Positions 7,772 to 17,515 of a stretch of 64,000 nucleotides of DNA are shown here, piece by piece; the stretch's first letter is position 1, and the number at the start of each line of letters is the position of its first letter. This DNA is from Streptomyces sp. NBC_00569 (GTDB lineage Bacteria; Actinomycetota; Actinomycetes; Streptomycetales; Streptomycetaceae). The stretch lies in contig NZ_CP107783.1 of assembly GCF_036345255.1 (NCBI RefSeq), positions 1,736,001 to 1,800,000 on the forward strand. The letters run 5' to 3'. Under the pieces are notes generated by a model. That model was not told the DNA's origin and searched no databases. It saw only the letters and a program-made list of their open reading frames with translations. A program made the translations under genes and the position numbers.

Positions 7772-9871
7772 TCAGGCGGCCACCGATATCTTCGGCTCCT
7801 GCTCCTTCTGCGCCGTCGCGTCGCCCGCTCCGTCCGCCCCGCCCTCGGGCGCGGACTTCCGCATGCCCTTCAGGATCACGACCAAGGCCGTCGACACGCA
7901 GACGCCGGCGGCGATCGCGATGAGGTAGAGGAACGGGTTGCCGATCAGCGGGACCACGAAGATGCCGCCGTGCGGGGCGCGCAGGGTGCAGCCGAAGGCC
8001 ATCGACAGGGCGCCGGTGACCGCGCCACCTGCCATGGAGGCGGGGATGACGCGCAGCGGGTCCGCCGCAGCGAACGGGATCGCGCCCTCCGTGATGAACG
8101 AGGCGCCGAGCACCCAGGCCGCCTTGCCGTTCTCACGCTCGGTCTTGGTGAAGAGCCGGCCGCGCACGGTTGTCGCGAGGGCCATGGCCAGCGGCGGGAC
8201 CATGCCGGCGGCCATCACCGCGGCCATGACCTTGAGCGAGCCTTCGGTGGGATTCGCGAGGCCGCCGACCGCGAAGGCGTACGCGACCTTGTTCAGCGGG
8301 CCGCCCAGGTCGAAGCACATCATCAGGCCGAGGATGACGCCGAGGATGATCGCGTTGGCGCCGGACAGGGAGTTGAGCCAGTCCGTCAGGGCGCGCTGGA
8401 GGGAGGCGATGGGCTTGCCGATGACGAGGAACATCAGGAAGCCGACCACCGCGGAGGAGATCAGCGGGATGACGACCACCGGCATGATCCCGCGCAGTAC
8501 GGGTGGCACGTTCACCTTCTGGATCGCCATCACGACGCCGCCCGCGATGAGACCGGCGGCGAGGCCGCCGAGGAAGCCGGCGTTGATGGTGAGCGCGATC
8601 GAGCCGCCGACGAACCCGGGCACGAGGCCTGGCCGGTCGGCCATCCCGTACGCGATGAAGCCCGCGAGGACCGGGACGAGGAACGCGAAGGCGACGGAGC
8701 CGACCTGGAAGAGCAGCGCGGCCCAGCTGTCGGTCTGGGTCCACACGAAGTGCTCGGCGACGGACGGCGCCTTGTTGATGGTGTAGCCGCCGATCGCGAA
8801 GCCGAGGGCGATGAGGAGTCCGCCGGCCGCGACGAAGGGGACCATGTAACTGACGCCGCTCATCAGCCACTTGCGCAGCTTGGTGCCGTAGCTGTCGCCG
8901 GTGTCACCGGCCCGGTCCACGGGGGTGGCGGGCGCGGTGCCCGAGGTCGTCTCGCCGCGGGCGGCCTTCTCGCGTACTTCGCCGATGAGGGCGGCCGGCC
9001 GGTTGATGCCGGCCTTCACGCCGACGTCGACGGTGGGCTTGCCGGCGAAGCGGTCCTTCTCCCGTACGGGCACGTCGTGCGCGAAGATCACGCCGTCCGC
9101 TGCGGCGATCACGTCGGGGGCGAGACGGGTGAACCCGGCTGAGCCCTGCGTCTCGACCACCACCTCCACGTCCCCCGCGTCCCGGCCGGCCTTCTCCAGG
9201 GACTCGGCCGCCATGTAGGTGTGGGCGATACCGGTGGGGCAGGAGGTGACGGCCACGATCTTGAACTTCGCGGCGGGGGCCGCGGGAGCGGTCTCGGGCT
9301 CGGGCGTGGACGCCGACTCAGGCGTCGGCTCGGGCGTGGGCTCCGGCTCGGGAGTGGGCGCGGGCGTGGGCTCCGACTCAGGCGTGGACTCCGACTCGGG
9401 AGTGGGCGCGGGCTCGGGAGTCGGCTCGGGTTCGTCCCCGCGGATCAGCGCCGCCGTGGCCCCCGCGTCGGTCGCCGTGCGCAGCGCCGCCTTGAAGTCC
9501 TCGTCCATCAACTGCCGTGCCAGCGACGACAGGATGGTGAGGTGGGCGTCGTCCGCTCCGGCGGGTGCGGCGATGAGGAAGATCAGGTCGGCCGGGCCGT
9601 CCGGCGCTCCGAAGTCGATCCCGTCGGTGCTGCGGCCGAAGGCGAGGGTCGGCTCGGTGACGTGCCCGCTGCGGCAGTGCGGGATGCCGATGCCGCCGTC
9701 GAGGCCGGTCGGCATCTGCGCCTCGCGGGCCGCGACGTCGGCCAGGAAGCCGTCGAGGTCGGTCACCCGGCCGCGGGCGACCATGCGTTCGGCGAGGGCG
9801 CGGGCCGCCGCCTCTTTGGTGTCGGCGGACAGGTCGAGATCGACCAGGTCCGCGGTGATCATCTCGCTCAT
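7772..9871 (-). CDS. fruA: PTS fructose transporter, EIIABC
   Basis: 699 residues combining the three phosphotransferase functions for fructose uptake and phosphorylation to fructose 1-phosphate. EIIA covers about 1-145, with the active His65 in GIGIPHCRSGH. A Pro/Glu/Ser/Thr-rich linker follows at about 148-198. EIIB carries the phosphocysteine (Cys211 in VAVTSCPTGIAHTYMA). EIIC occupies about 330-690 with many membrane helices. ATG at 9871 has AAGGAGCC upstream. The gene is last in the fruR-fruK-fruA operon. The repetitive linker is about 50 residues, and its length may vary between strains. Confidence 0.95.
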   Translation of the reverse strand: MSEMITADLVDLDLSADTKEAAARALAERMVARGRVTDLDGFLADVAAREAQMPTGLDGGIGIPHCRSGHVTEPTLAFGRSTDGIDFGAPDGPADLIFLIAAPAGADDAHLTILSSLARQLMDEDFKAALRTATDAGATAALIRGDEPEPTPEPAPTPESESTPESEPTPAPTPEPEPTPEPTPESASTPEPETAPAAPAAKFKIVAVTSCPTGIAHTYMAAESLEKAGRDAGDVEVVVETQGSAGFTRLAPDVIAAADGVIFAHDVPVREKDRFAGKPTVDVGVKAGINRPAALIGEVREKAARGETTSGTAPATPVDRAGDTGDSYGTKLRKWLMSGVSYMVPFVAAGGLLIALGFAIGGYTINKAPSVAEHFVWTQTDSWAALLFQVGSVAFAFLVPVLAGFIAYGMADRPGLVPGFVGGSIALTINAGFLGGLAAGLIAGGVVMAIQKVNVPPVLRGIMPVVVIPLISSAVVGFLMFLVIGKPIASLQRALTDWLNSLSGANAIILGVILGLMMCFDLGGPLNKVAYAFAVGGLANPTEGSLKVMAAVMAAGMVPPLAMALATTVRGRLFTKTERENGKAAWVLGASFITEGAIPFAAADPLRVIPASMAGGAVTGALSMAFGCTLRAPHGGIFVVPLIGNPFLYLIAIAAGVCVSTALVVILKGMRKSAPEGGADGAGDATAQKEQEPKISVAA

Positions 9872-9964
9872 CGCGGGCTCCTTCGCACGCGTATCGCCTT
9901 GGCGGCGGGGGTGGGGACGGGGGTTTCGCCGCGGGGACGGCGGCTCCGGGAGGGAGCGTGGGGG

Positions 9965-10024
9965 GTGATCGGGCCGGAAGCGACCCGATGGGGAGTGATC
10001 GGGCCGGAGACGACGGGTTGGTGC
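9965..10024 (-). repeat. two tandem 30-bp repeats between fruK and fruA
   Basis: Two imperfect 30-base units at 9965-9994 and 9995-10024 both begin GTGATCGGGCCGGA. They lie in the gap between fruK and fruA and could form an intercistronic RNA structure. Confidence 0.55.
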
Positions 10025-10049
10025 GTATTCGGGGGCGGGGCGCAGGCCG

Positions 10050-10997
10050 TCACGGCGCGGGCTCCTTCAGTGCGCGGTCCAGCGGAACGTCCGAGGTGAG
10101 GGTCACCGCGTCCGGGTTCAGGTCGGCCGGGGTCGGCATCGCGCTGCCCGGGAGCTGGACCGCCGCGGCGCCGTGGGCGACGGCCGAGGCCAGCGCCCGC
10201 GGACCGGTGCCGCCCGCGATGAGGAAACCGGCCAGGGAGGAGTCGCCCGCGCCGACGTTGCTGCGGACGGTGTCGACCGGGGCGGTGGCGAACCAGGCGC
10301 CCGAGCCGTCCACGAGCAGCTGCCCGTCCGAGCCGAGGGAGGCGAGTACGGCGCGTGCGCCGAGGTCCCGCAGCTCCTCGGCCGCCTTGAGGGCGTCGCC
10401 GACGGTGGCGAGCGGACGGCCGACCGCCTCGGCGAGCTCCTCCGCGTTCGGCTTGACGACGTCGGGCCGTTCGCGCAGGGCGGCGAGGAGGGCCGGGCCC
10501 GAGGTGTCGAGGGCGATACGGGCGCCGGCCGCGTGGGCGCGGGCGACCAGTTCGGCGTACCAGGTCGGGGTGAGGCCGCGCGGGAGGCTGCCGCAGCAGG
10601 CGATCCAGTCGGCGCCCGCGGAGCGCTCGCCGACGACGGTGAGCAGTGACTCGGCTTCTTCCGGAGTGAGTTCGGGTCCCGGCGCGTTGATCTTCGTCAG
10701 GGTTCCGTCCGGCTCGGCGAGCGCGATGTTGGACCGGGTCTGTCCGGCTACGGGTACGGGGTCGACGCTGATCCCCTGGGCGTCGAGGAGTTCGGCGACC
10801 AGGGCGCCGGGCGCGCCGCCCAGCGGGAGGACGGCGAGTGTGGGGGCGCCGGCGGCGGCGACGGCCCGCGAGACGTTGACGCCCTTGCCGCCCGGGTCCA
10901 TGCGCTCGCCGGTGGCGCGCAGAACCTCGCCCCGGTCGAGTGCGGGGACCTCATAGGTGCGGTCCAGAGAGGGGTTGGGGGTGACGGTGAGGATCAT
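10050..10997 (-). CDS. fruK: 1-phosphofructokinase
   Basis: A PfkB-family sugar kinase of 315 residues from the conserved start MILTVTPNPSLDRTYEV. It shows the substrate motif MDPGGKGVNVSRA and the catalytic motif NVGAGDSSLAGFL with the general-base Asp. It converts fructose 1-phosphate made by FruA to fructose 1,6-bisphosphate. An in-frame ATG at 11093 overlaps the fruR stop (ATGA) and has a good GGAGG upstream, so a form with 32 extra low-complexity residues is possible. I chose 10997 because the family N-terminus starts there. Confidence 0.92.
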   Translation of the reverse strand: MILTVTPNPSLDRTYEVPALDRGEVLRATGERMDPGGKGVNVSRAVAAAGAPTLAVLPLGGAPGALVAELLDAQGISVDPVPVAGQTRSNIALAEPDGTLTKINAPGPELTPEEAESLLTVVGERSAGADWIACCGSLPRGLTPTWYAELVARAHAAGARIALDTSGPALLAALRERPDVVKPNAEELAEAVGRPLATVGDALKAAEELRDLGARAVLASLGSDGQLLVDGSGAWFATAPVDTVRSNVGAGDSSLAGFLIAGGTGPRALASAVAHGAAAVQLPGSAMPTPADLNPDAVTLTSDVPLDRALKEPAP

Positions 10998-11089
10998 GCC
11001 GCGTGTGTCTTCCGTGGTGGCTTGCGTGGGGGTGCCGGAGCCGCTGCCGGTGCCCCGGTGTCTGGAGCCGGTTTCGGAGTCGGAGGAGC

Positions 11090-11851
11090 TCATGCGCGGA
11101 CCACCTCCGTGCCGCCCTTCTCGATAGCGGCGGCGTCGGCGTCGCTGAGGCCGCTGTCGGTGATCAGCATGTCCGCGTCGCTCAGGTCGCCGAAGCGGGC
11201 GAAGTGCTCCTGCCCGTACTTGGCGGAGTCGGCGAGCAGCACGACCCGGCGGGCGGCGGAGACGGCCGCGCGCTTCACGGCGGCCTCGGCGAGGTCGGGG
11301 GTGGTCAGGCCGTGTTCGGCGGAGAACCCGTTGGCCGCGAGGAAGAGGACGTCGGCGCGGATCTCCCCGTACGCCCGCAGGGCCCAGGCGTCGACGGCGG
11401 CGCGGGTGCGGTGGCGGACGCGGCCTCCGACGAGGTGCAGCTGGATGCCGGGGTGGTCGGCGAGGCGGGCCGCGACGGGCAGGCCGTGAGTCACGACGGT
11501 GAGCGTCGAGTCCAGGGGCAGGGCCGCGGCGAGGCGGGCGATGGTGGTGCCGGCGTCGAGGATCACGGTGCCGTCCTCGGGGAGTTCGGCGAGTGCGAGC
11601 CGGGCGATGCGGTCCTTCTCGTCGGCCGCAGTGCCCTCGCGCTCGGCGACGTCGGGCTCGAAGTCGAGCCGCCCGGCCGGTATGGCTCCGCCGTGCACAC
11701 GCCGTACGAGACCAGCTCTGTCCAGGGTCTTCAGGTCACGGCGGATGGTCTCCGCGGTGACCTGGAACTCCTCGGCGAGTGACAGTACGTCCACGCGGCC
11801 GCCGTCACGTGCGAGACGGAGGATCTCCTGCTGCCGCTCCGGTGCGTACAT
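11090..11851 (-). CDS. fruR: DeoR-family regulator of the fructose operon
   Basis: 253 residues. The N-terminal DeoR winged helix shows ERQQEILRLARDGGRVDVLS and the recognition stretch VTAETIRRDLKTLDRAGLVR with the RRVHGGA signature. The C-terminal sugar-phosphate-binding domain shows DAGTTIARLAAAL. It is first in the operon and probably responds to fructose 1-phosphate, as FruR-type regulators do. The gene overlaps the possible long fruK start by four bases. Candidate operators lie just upstream at 11885-11969. Confidence 0.9.
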   Translation of the reverse strand: MYAPERQQEILRLARDGGRVDVLSLAEEFQVTAETIRRDLKTLDRAGLVRRVHGGAIPAGRLDFEPDVAEREGTAADEKDRIARLALAELPEDGTVILDAGTTIARLAAALPLDSTLTVVTHGLPVAARLADHPGIQLHLVGGRVRHRTRAAVDAWALRAYGEIRADVLFLAANGFSAEHGLTTPDLAEAAVKRAAVSAARRVVLLADSAKYGQEHFARFGDLSDADMLITDSGLSDADAAAIEKGGTEVVRA

Positions 11852-11884
11852 GTCCGTCTGCCTCCGACGTCTCGCCCGGATGTG

Positions 11885-11969
11885 CCCGAGTCTGTGGTTT
11901 CAATCTGAGACTACGACTGAATTTCCAGAAAGTAAACAGACTCGGGCATGACACAGACACAAACAGACT
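11885..11969. promoter_or_regulatory. candidate FruR operator region
   Basis: CCCGAGTCTGT at 11885-11895 is repeated in inverted orientation as ACAGACTCGGG at 11936-11946, an 11-bp perfect inverted repeat with a 40-base spacer. The nine-base word AAACAGACT occurs at 11934-11942 and again at 11961-11969. The cluster sits right upstream of fruR, where autoregulation would be expected. Confidence 0.6.
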
Positions 11970-12151
11970 TTGATGGCGAGCGCGACCGGCAGTACTCCGC
12001 GGCCCGACAGGCGATTCCGCGCGAGGAACTACGGCGAAGGGCCCGGTCTCCTCACGGGGAACCGGACCTCTTCGGGGTACCCGCCGCGCGCATGGCGCCC
12101 ACCGCGCCGACCGCACCCGCGACGCCTGGCACCTTCGGCGCCTGCGGCCCA

Positions 12152-12702
<551 letters not shown>

Positions 12703-12920
12703 GCTGAGCCGTACCTATCGGGACGACGAACGAGGGCTTGGCGTCAGTTCCGCCATGGGCGAGCTGGGACGAGTGGTCACCGACCGAAGGATGACCGTCC
12801 CAGCGCGTTCCGTGCGCCGGCTGCCGCGAGCACCGGAGCCGGCCAGCTCCGCAACGGACCCGTCCGCCACCTGCGTCGATGCGATCCATACCCAACCCGT
12901 CGAGGGCATCGAGGCATCGA

Positions 12921-13328
12921 TCAGGAGTGGCTGGTAGCGCTCCGTACAGGCCAGGAGCTTGCCCCTGAGGGTTGCGCAACGGCCTGCTCGACCGAGTCAT
13001 GGAACGAGTAGACGTGACGCAGACCGCCGAGAACGAAGACTTGCAGGAGCCACTTGTCGGAGCAGGCAATCCGCAGCGACCCCTGACGGGCCTTGATGTG
13101 TTTGGTGATCGCGACGATCATGCCGAGCCCCATGGAGTCCAGGAAGCGGGTACTGCACAGATCGAGAACGAAGTGACGGTGGCCCTCGGCGAGGCTGCGG
13201 ATCACTGCGGCTTGCACGAGAGGAGCGAAGGCGATGTCGATCTCGTCGTTGGCCTCGACGACCGTCCAGCCGTTCGCCACGCGACAATCGACTGACTCAT
13301 GCGGCCCTGCGACGCCCTGGTCACACAC
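12921..13328 (-). CDS. STAS-domain anti-sigma factor antagonist
   Basis: 135 residues of the SpoIIAA/RsbV type. The phosphorylatable Ser is in the conserved loop TRFLDSMGLGMIV, following LDLCS. GTG at 13328 was chosen because AGGAG lies seven bases upstream. A more upstream GTG at 13346 lacks a site. Such proteins bind anti-sigma kinases and are reactivated by PP2C phosphatases of the SpoIIE type, three of which are encoded in this window. No sigma factor or stand-alone anti-sigma kinase is next to it. A 16-bp palindrome lies just upstream. Confidence 0.88.
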   Translation of the reverse strand: MCDQGVAGPHESVDCRVANGWTVVEANDEIDIAFAPLVQAAVIRSLAEGHRHFVLDLCSTRFLDSMGLGMIVAITKHIKARQGSLRIACSDKWLLQVFVLGGLRHVYSFHDSVEQAVAQPSGASSWPVRSATSHS

Positions 13329-13363
13329 GTCCCTGCTCCTCTGCACCCTTGTCCGATTTGTCC

Positions 13364-13379
13364 GTCTTATCCATAAGAC
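13364..13379. promoter_or_regulatory. 16-bp palindrome upstream of the STAS gene
   Basis: GTCTTAT and ATAAGAC are separated by CC, a perfect inverted repeat between the IclR stop codon and the STAS start. It is AT-rich compared with its surroundings and could be an operator. Confidence 0.45.
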
Positions 13380-13413
13380 CGGTCATGGCCACACAGCCAC
13401 AAGGTCCCGGTTT

Positions 13414-14190
13414 TCAGATGGTGAGCGAGAGTCCGCGGGTCACCCGCTCCGCTGTGGCGACCAGCGTCGCCACGGCATCTTCGAGACGGTCGGCGCGGCT
13501 GGCGCGCAGGGAGATGCCCAGCGCGCCGAGGGTGTCGCCTTGGCGGATGGGCACGGCGACGCACGAGGTACCCAGGGAGTACTCCTCGATGTCGGTGACG
13601 GCAGGCCCCTGGGGCGCGGCATCGAGACGCCGCAGCAGTTCGGCACGGTGAGTGATGGTGCGAGGGGTGAGGTCATTCAGCGTGTGGCGGGAGAGGTAGT
13701 CGGCGCGGGCATCGCCGCCCAGCTCACGCAGAACGCACTTGCCGAGCGCCGTGGCGTGCCCTGCGTCTTCGAAGCCGACCCACAGATCGACACGGGGCGC
13801 CTTCGGCCCGTCCACGATCTCCGCGACCCGGATCTCGCCGTCCTCGTAGAGGGTCAGATAGGCCGCAGCCGACAGGCCGTCCCGCAGCTCCGTGAGCGTC
13901 GGACGGACCCTGCTGAGCGCCGCCTGCTCGCGGCTCCCCCCATGCAGCGCGCCCAGCCTCTCCCCCAGGACGAACGTGCCGTCGTCGAGTTTGCGCAGGT
14001 AGCCGTCATGCACCATCGTGCGCAGCAAGTGGTAGGTGGTGGCTAGAGCCAGCCCGGTCTCGCGCGCCAGCTGCTTGGCCGGTACGCCGCCTTCGTGCGC
14101 GCCCACCGCTTCCATCAAACGGAAGGCTCGCTGCACCGACGTAATGAGCGTGGGCCCCTCCGTAGCACCCATGCCTCCACATTGCTCCAT
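13414..14190 (-). CDS. IclR-family transcriptional regulator
   Basis: 258 residues. An N-terminal winged helix (TSVQRAFRLMEAVGAHEGGV, then KQLARETGLALATTYHLLRT) is followed by the IclR effector domain, with GHATALGKCVLREL and SLGTSCVAVPI. These proteins usually control catabolic genes in response to a small aromatic or sugar-acid ligand. No catabolic operon is adjacent, so the target is unknown. The start is ambiguous: ATG at 14190 or 14172 gives the core protein, and an upstream extension to 14253 is less likely. Confidence 0.88.
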   Translation of the reverse strand: MEQCGGMGATEGPTLITSVQRAFRLMEAVGAHEGGVPAKQLARETGLALATTYHLLRTMVHDGYLRKLDDGTFVLGERLGALHGGSREQAALSRVRPTLTELRDGLSAAAYLTLYEDGEIRVAEIVDGPKAPRVDLWVGFEDAGHATALGKCVLRELGGDARADYLSRHTLNDLTPRTITHRAELLRRLDAAPQGPAVTDIEEYSLGTSCVAVPIRQGDTLGALGISLRASRADRLEDAVATLVATAERVTRGLSLTI

Positions 14191-14544
14191 ATAGACAAGT
14201 CGGGGCAAGTCCGGCAGGCAGGATGTGACCCGCCTCGGAGGCCTGGACAGCACAGGGCGTCACGAACGTCAGCGGACACAGCCCACCGTTCACGATCAGG
14301 AATTTCGCGTGGGGTAGGTCGTACATGCGATGCCGGCGCCCCCTTCGAGGGCAACCGACGACGAACGCCGGGTAGTACGGAGTACGCGCCGGGCCCGCCT
14401 CCACCACCGCGCTGCCACACGTCACTCCCTGGCACCGCCCTGTGACCATGCGCATGCGATCACCCCAGGACCGAAGGGGAAGCGCAAAATTGATGTATGT
14501 GCGGATGTCGAATCCGACCCAGCTCTCCCCCCGACGCCCGGTTC

Positions 14545-17271
14545 ATGAGCGATGGCGCCAGCAGCCGGCGGAAGAGGCCGTCTTCGGTCCTGAGCGTCCG
14601 TAGCGTCGTCGGCCAGATGTTCGTACTGCAAATAGCGGTCGTGGTACTCCTCGCCGTCGGGGCCGTCCTGATGCTCGCGCTGACGACCCAGAGCCTGAGC
14701 ACCCGTGCGGCCGACAATCAATCACTCGCTGTCGCACAGGGCTTTGCCAGCTCCCCAGGGCTCGCGAGGATCGTGAAGTCACCCCACCCCACGGCAGCAC
14801 TGCAGCCGCGGATCGACGAGGCACGGAAGGGCTCCGGCGTCGACTTCCTGGGCGTTTTGAACCGGGACGGAATCTACTACGCCCTTTCCTCCCGCGCGGG
14901 TCGCCCCGGCACCCACACCGCCACGGACATGACTCCTTTGCTGGCCGGCCGAACCATACGGGAGAAGGGAGTTGGCTCACTTGGCCCTCAGATCCGGGCC
15001 TATGTCCCCATCAAGGAACCGAATGGGGCGGTAGTCGGCGCAGTCGGAGCCGGGATCACGGTTGAACACGTCAGCGCCGTGGTCACAGCGCAGTTGCCGG
15101 CCATCCTGGGAACTGCGGCCGGCGCGGTGGTCATCACCACGGGCGGAGCGGCGGTGCTCAGTCGACGGTTGCTGCGCCAGACCCGCGGCCTCGGCCCGGC
15201 CGAGATCACGCGCATGTACGAGCACAACGACGCGGTACTGCACTCGGTGCGCGAGGGTGTGCTGATCATCGGTGGCGACGGGCAGCTGCTGCTGGCCAAC
15301 GACGAGGCACGGCGACTGCTCGACCTGCCCACGGACGCGGAGCGCCGCCATGTCACGACTCTCGGCCTGGAGCCACCCCTGGCCGAATTGTTGATCTCCG
15401 GGCGAAGGGCGACCGATGAGGTGCATCTGGCGGGCGACCGCCTGCTGGCGGTGAACGTGCGGCCGACCGCCCCCTACGGAGGCGGCGCCGGGAGCGCGGT
15501 AACACTGCGGGACACCACCGAGCTGCGGGCGCTCGCAGGCCGCGCGGAGGCGGCCCGGGAGCGTTTGCAACTCCTCTACGACGCGGGGGTGCGGATCGGC
15601 ACCACACTCGATGTGGCGCGCACCGCGCAGGAGCTCGCCGAGGTCGCGGTCCCGCGCTTCGCCGACGTCGTCACCGTCGACCTGCTGGAGCCTGTTCTGC
15701 GGGGCGATGAGCCCTCCGAGGGGAGCACCGCAATGCGGCGCGCAGCCGTCAGCGGCGTCCGGCAGAACTCGCCCTTCCCCCCGGTGGGTGAACTCGTCAC
15801 CCTCGCGCCCGGCACTCCGACAGCATCGGACGTGGCGAGCGGACAGGCGGTCCTCGAGGCCGACTTGCGCACGGCCGAGCATTGGCAGGCCCAGCATCCC
15901 GAGCGGGCCCAGCAGATCCTGGACTACGGCGTCCACTCGCTGATCACCGTGCCGCTGCGGGCCCGCGGCGTGGTGCTCGGGCTGGCCGACTTCTGGCGCG
16001 CCGAGACCCCCGAGGCCTTCGGGGAGGAGGATCGCTCCTTCGCCGAGGAACTGGCCGCCCGGGCGGCGGTGGCCATCGACAACGCCCGTCGCTACACCCA
16101 CGAGCGCACCATGGCCGTCGCCCTGCAGCGCAGCCTGCTGCCGCAGGGACTGCCAAAGGTCAGCGCCCTGGAGCTCTCCCACCGCTATCTGCCCTCGCAA
16201 GAAGGGGTGGGCGGGGATTGGTTCGACGTCATCCCGCTGCCCGGCGCCCGGGTGGCCCTGGTCGTCGGCGACGTCGTCGGTCACGGGGTGCACGCGGTGG
16301 CCACCATGGGCCGCCTGCGCACCGCCGTGCACAACTTCTCCGCCCTGGACATCGCCCCTGACGAACTGCTGGCCCACCTGGACGAGCTGGTCGCCCGCAT
16401 CGACGCCGACGAGGCCGCCGAGGAGGACGGGCAGCAGATCACCGGCGCCACCTGCCTGTACGCCATCTACGACCCGGTCTCGGGTGCGTGCACCATCGCG
16501 CGCGCCGGCCACCTCGGTCCCGCCCTGGTCCAGCCCGACGGCACTGTCGCCTTCCCCGACACCCCCGTCTCGCCACCCCTCGGCCTCGGTGGCACTCTCC
16601 CGTTCGAAACCGCCGCACTGCGGCTGCCCGAGGGCAGCCGGCTGGCCCTGTTCACCGACGGGCTCCTCGAGGACCGCAACCGCGATCTCGACACCAGCCT
16701 GGACCTCCTGCGGCAGGCCCTGTCCCACCCCGACCACACCCCGGAACAGACCTGCCAGGCAGTCATCGACGCCCTGCTGCCCGAACGCCCCCTCGACGAC
16801 GTCGTCCTGCTCATCGCCCGCACGCGGCTGCTGAACTCCGACCAAGTCGCTGACTGGGACATCCCCTCCGACCCAGAGGCCGTCTCCCGCGTCCGCGCCG
16901 GCGTCACCCGTCAGCTGGAGACCTGGGGCCTGGACCATCTGGCCTTCACCGCCGAACTGATCGTCAGCGAGCTGGTCACCAACGCCATCCGGTACGGCGC
17001 CCAGCCCATAAGGCTGCGCCTGCTGTACGACAGCAGCAATCTGATCTGCGAGGTCGCCGACGACTCCAACACCTCGCCGCACCTGCGCCGGGCGAAGGCC
17101 ACCGACGAGGGCGGCCGGGGACTGTTCCTGATCGCCCAGCTCGCTCGACGCTGGGGCACCCGGTACACCGCTCACGGCAAAATCATCTGGGCGGAGCAGG
17201 CCTTGCACGACGAAGCCGCAGAACCCGACACCGACCTGGCCGACGTCCTCCTTGGCCAGTGGGACGAATGA
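14545..17271 (+). CDS. SpoIIE-family phosphatase with sensor, PAS, GAF and ATPase domains
   Basis: 908 residues. A first membrane helix (about 21-43) and a second (about 175-197) flank an extracellular CitA/DcuS-like sensor domain. A PAS domain follows (HNDAVLHSVREGVLI), then GAF (about 350-520) and the PP2C/SpoIIE domain with GGDWFDVIPL, GDVVGHGVHAVATMGR and LFTDGLLEDRN. A C-terminal HATPase of the RsbW type carries ELVTNAIRYG and DEGGRGLFLI. It should couple an external signal to dephosphorylation of a STAS protein and perhaps sigma-factor control. ATG at 14545 was chosen; a further 16 residues are possible upstream. The divergent neighbours are IclR and STAS genes. Confidence 0.93.
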   Translation: MSDGASSRRKRPSSVLSVRSVVGQMFVLQIAVVVLLAVGAVLMLALTTQSLSTRAADNQSLAVAQGFASSPGLARIVKSPHPTAALQPRIDEARKGSGVDFLGVLNRDGIYYALSSRAGRPGTHTATDMTPLLAGRTIREKGVGSLGPQIRAYVPIKEPNGAVVGAVGAGITVEHVSAVVTAQLPAILGTAAGAVVITTGGAAVLSRRLLRQTRGLGPAEITRMYEHNDAVLHSVREGVLIIGGDGQLLLANDEARRLLDLPTDAERRHVTTLGLEPPLAELLISGRRATDEVHLAGDRLLAVNVRPTAPYGGGAGSAVTLRDTTELRALAGRAEAARERLQLLYDAGVRIGTTLDVARTAQELAEVAVPRFADVVTVDLLEPVLRGDEPSEGSTAMRRAAVSGVRQNSPFPPVGELVTLAPGTPTASDVASGQAVLEADLRTAEHWQAQHPERAQQILDYGVHSLITVPLRARGVVLGLADFWRAETPEAFGEEDRSFAEELAARAAVAIDNARRYTHERTMAVALQRSLLPQGLPKVSALELSHRYLPSQEGVGGDWFDVIPLPGARVALVVGDVVGHGVHAVATMGRLRTAVHNFSALDIAPDELLAHLDELVARIDADEAAEEDGQQITGATCLYAIYDPVSGACTIARAGHLGPALVQPDGTVAFPDTPVSPPLGLGGTLPFETAALRLPEGSRLALFTDGLLEDRNRDLDTSLDLLRQALSHPDHTPEQTCQAVIDALLPERPLDDVVLLIARTRLLNSDQVADWDIPSDPEAVSRVRAGVTRQLETWGLDHLAFTAELIVSELVTNAIRYGAQPIRLRLLYDSSNLICEVADDSNTSPHLRRAKATDEGGRGLFLIAQLARRWGTRYTAHGKIIWAEQALHDEAAEPDTDLADVLLGQWDE

Positions 17272-17515
17272 GCAGGGCCGGTCACACAGATGGCAGCGGT
17301 CGCCTCGACAAGCACCCATCGCAGGAGCAGCCTCGCCCAAATCCTGCTTCGTGGCGGTCTGGCTCCGCACGTCGAAGAGGCGGCCCCGCCCCCAGTGGAA
17401 TCCGAAGAAAGACACCGCCCACCCGTCACCCGACAGCGGAAGCCCACTCACCCCGGCTCGCGATCGACGGTTCCCGTTTGCCCGCTGTCGTTGAAGTGCG
17501 ATCCCAACGAACCGC

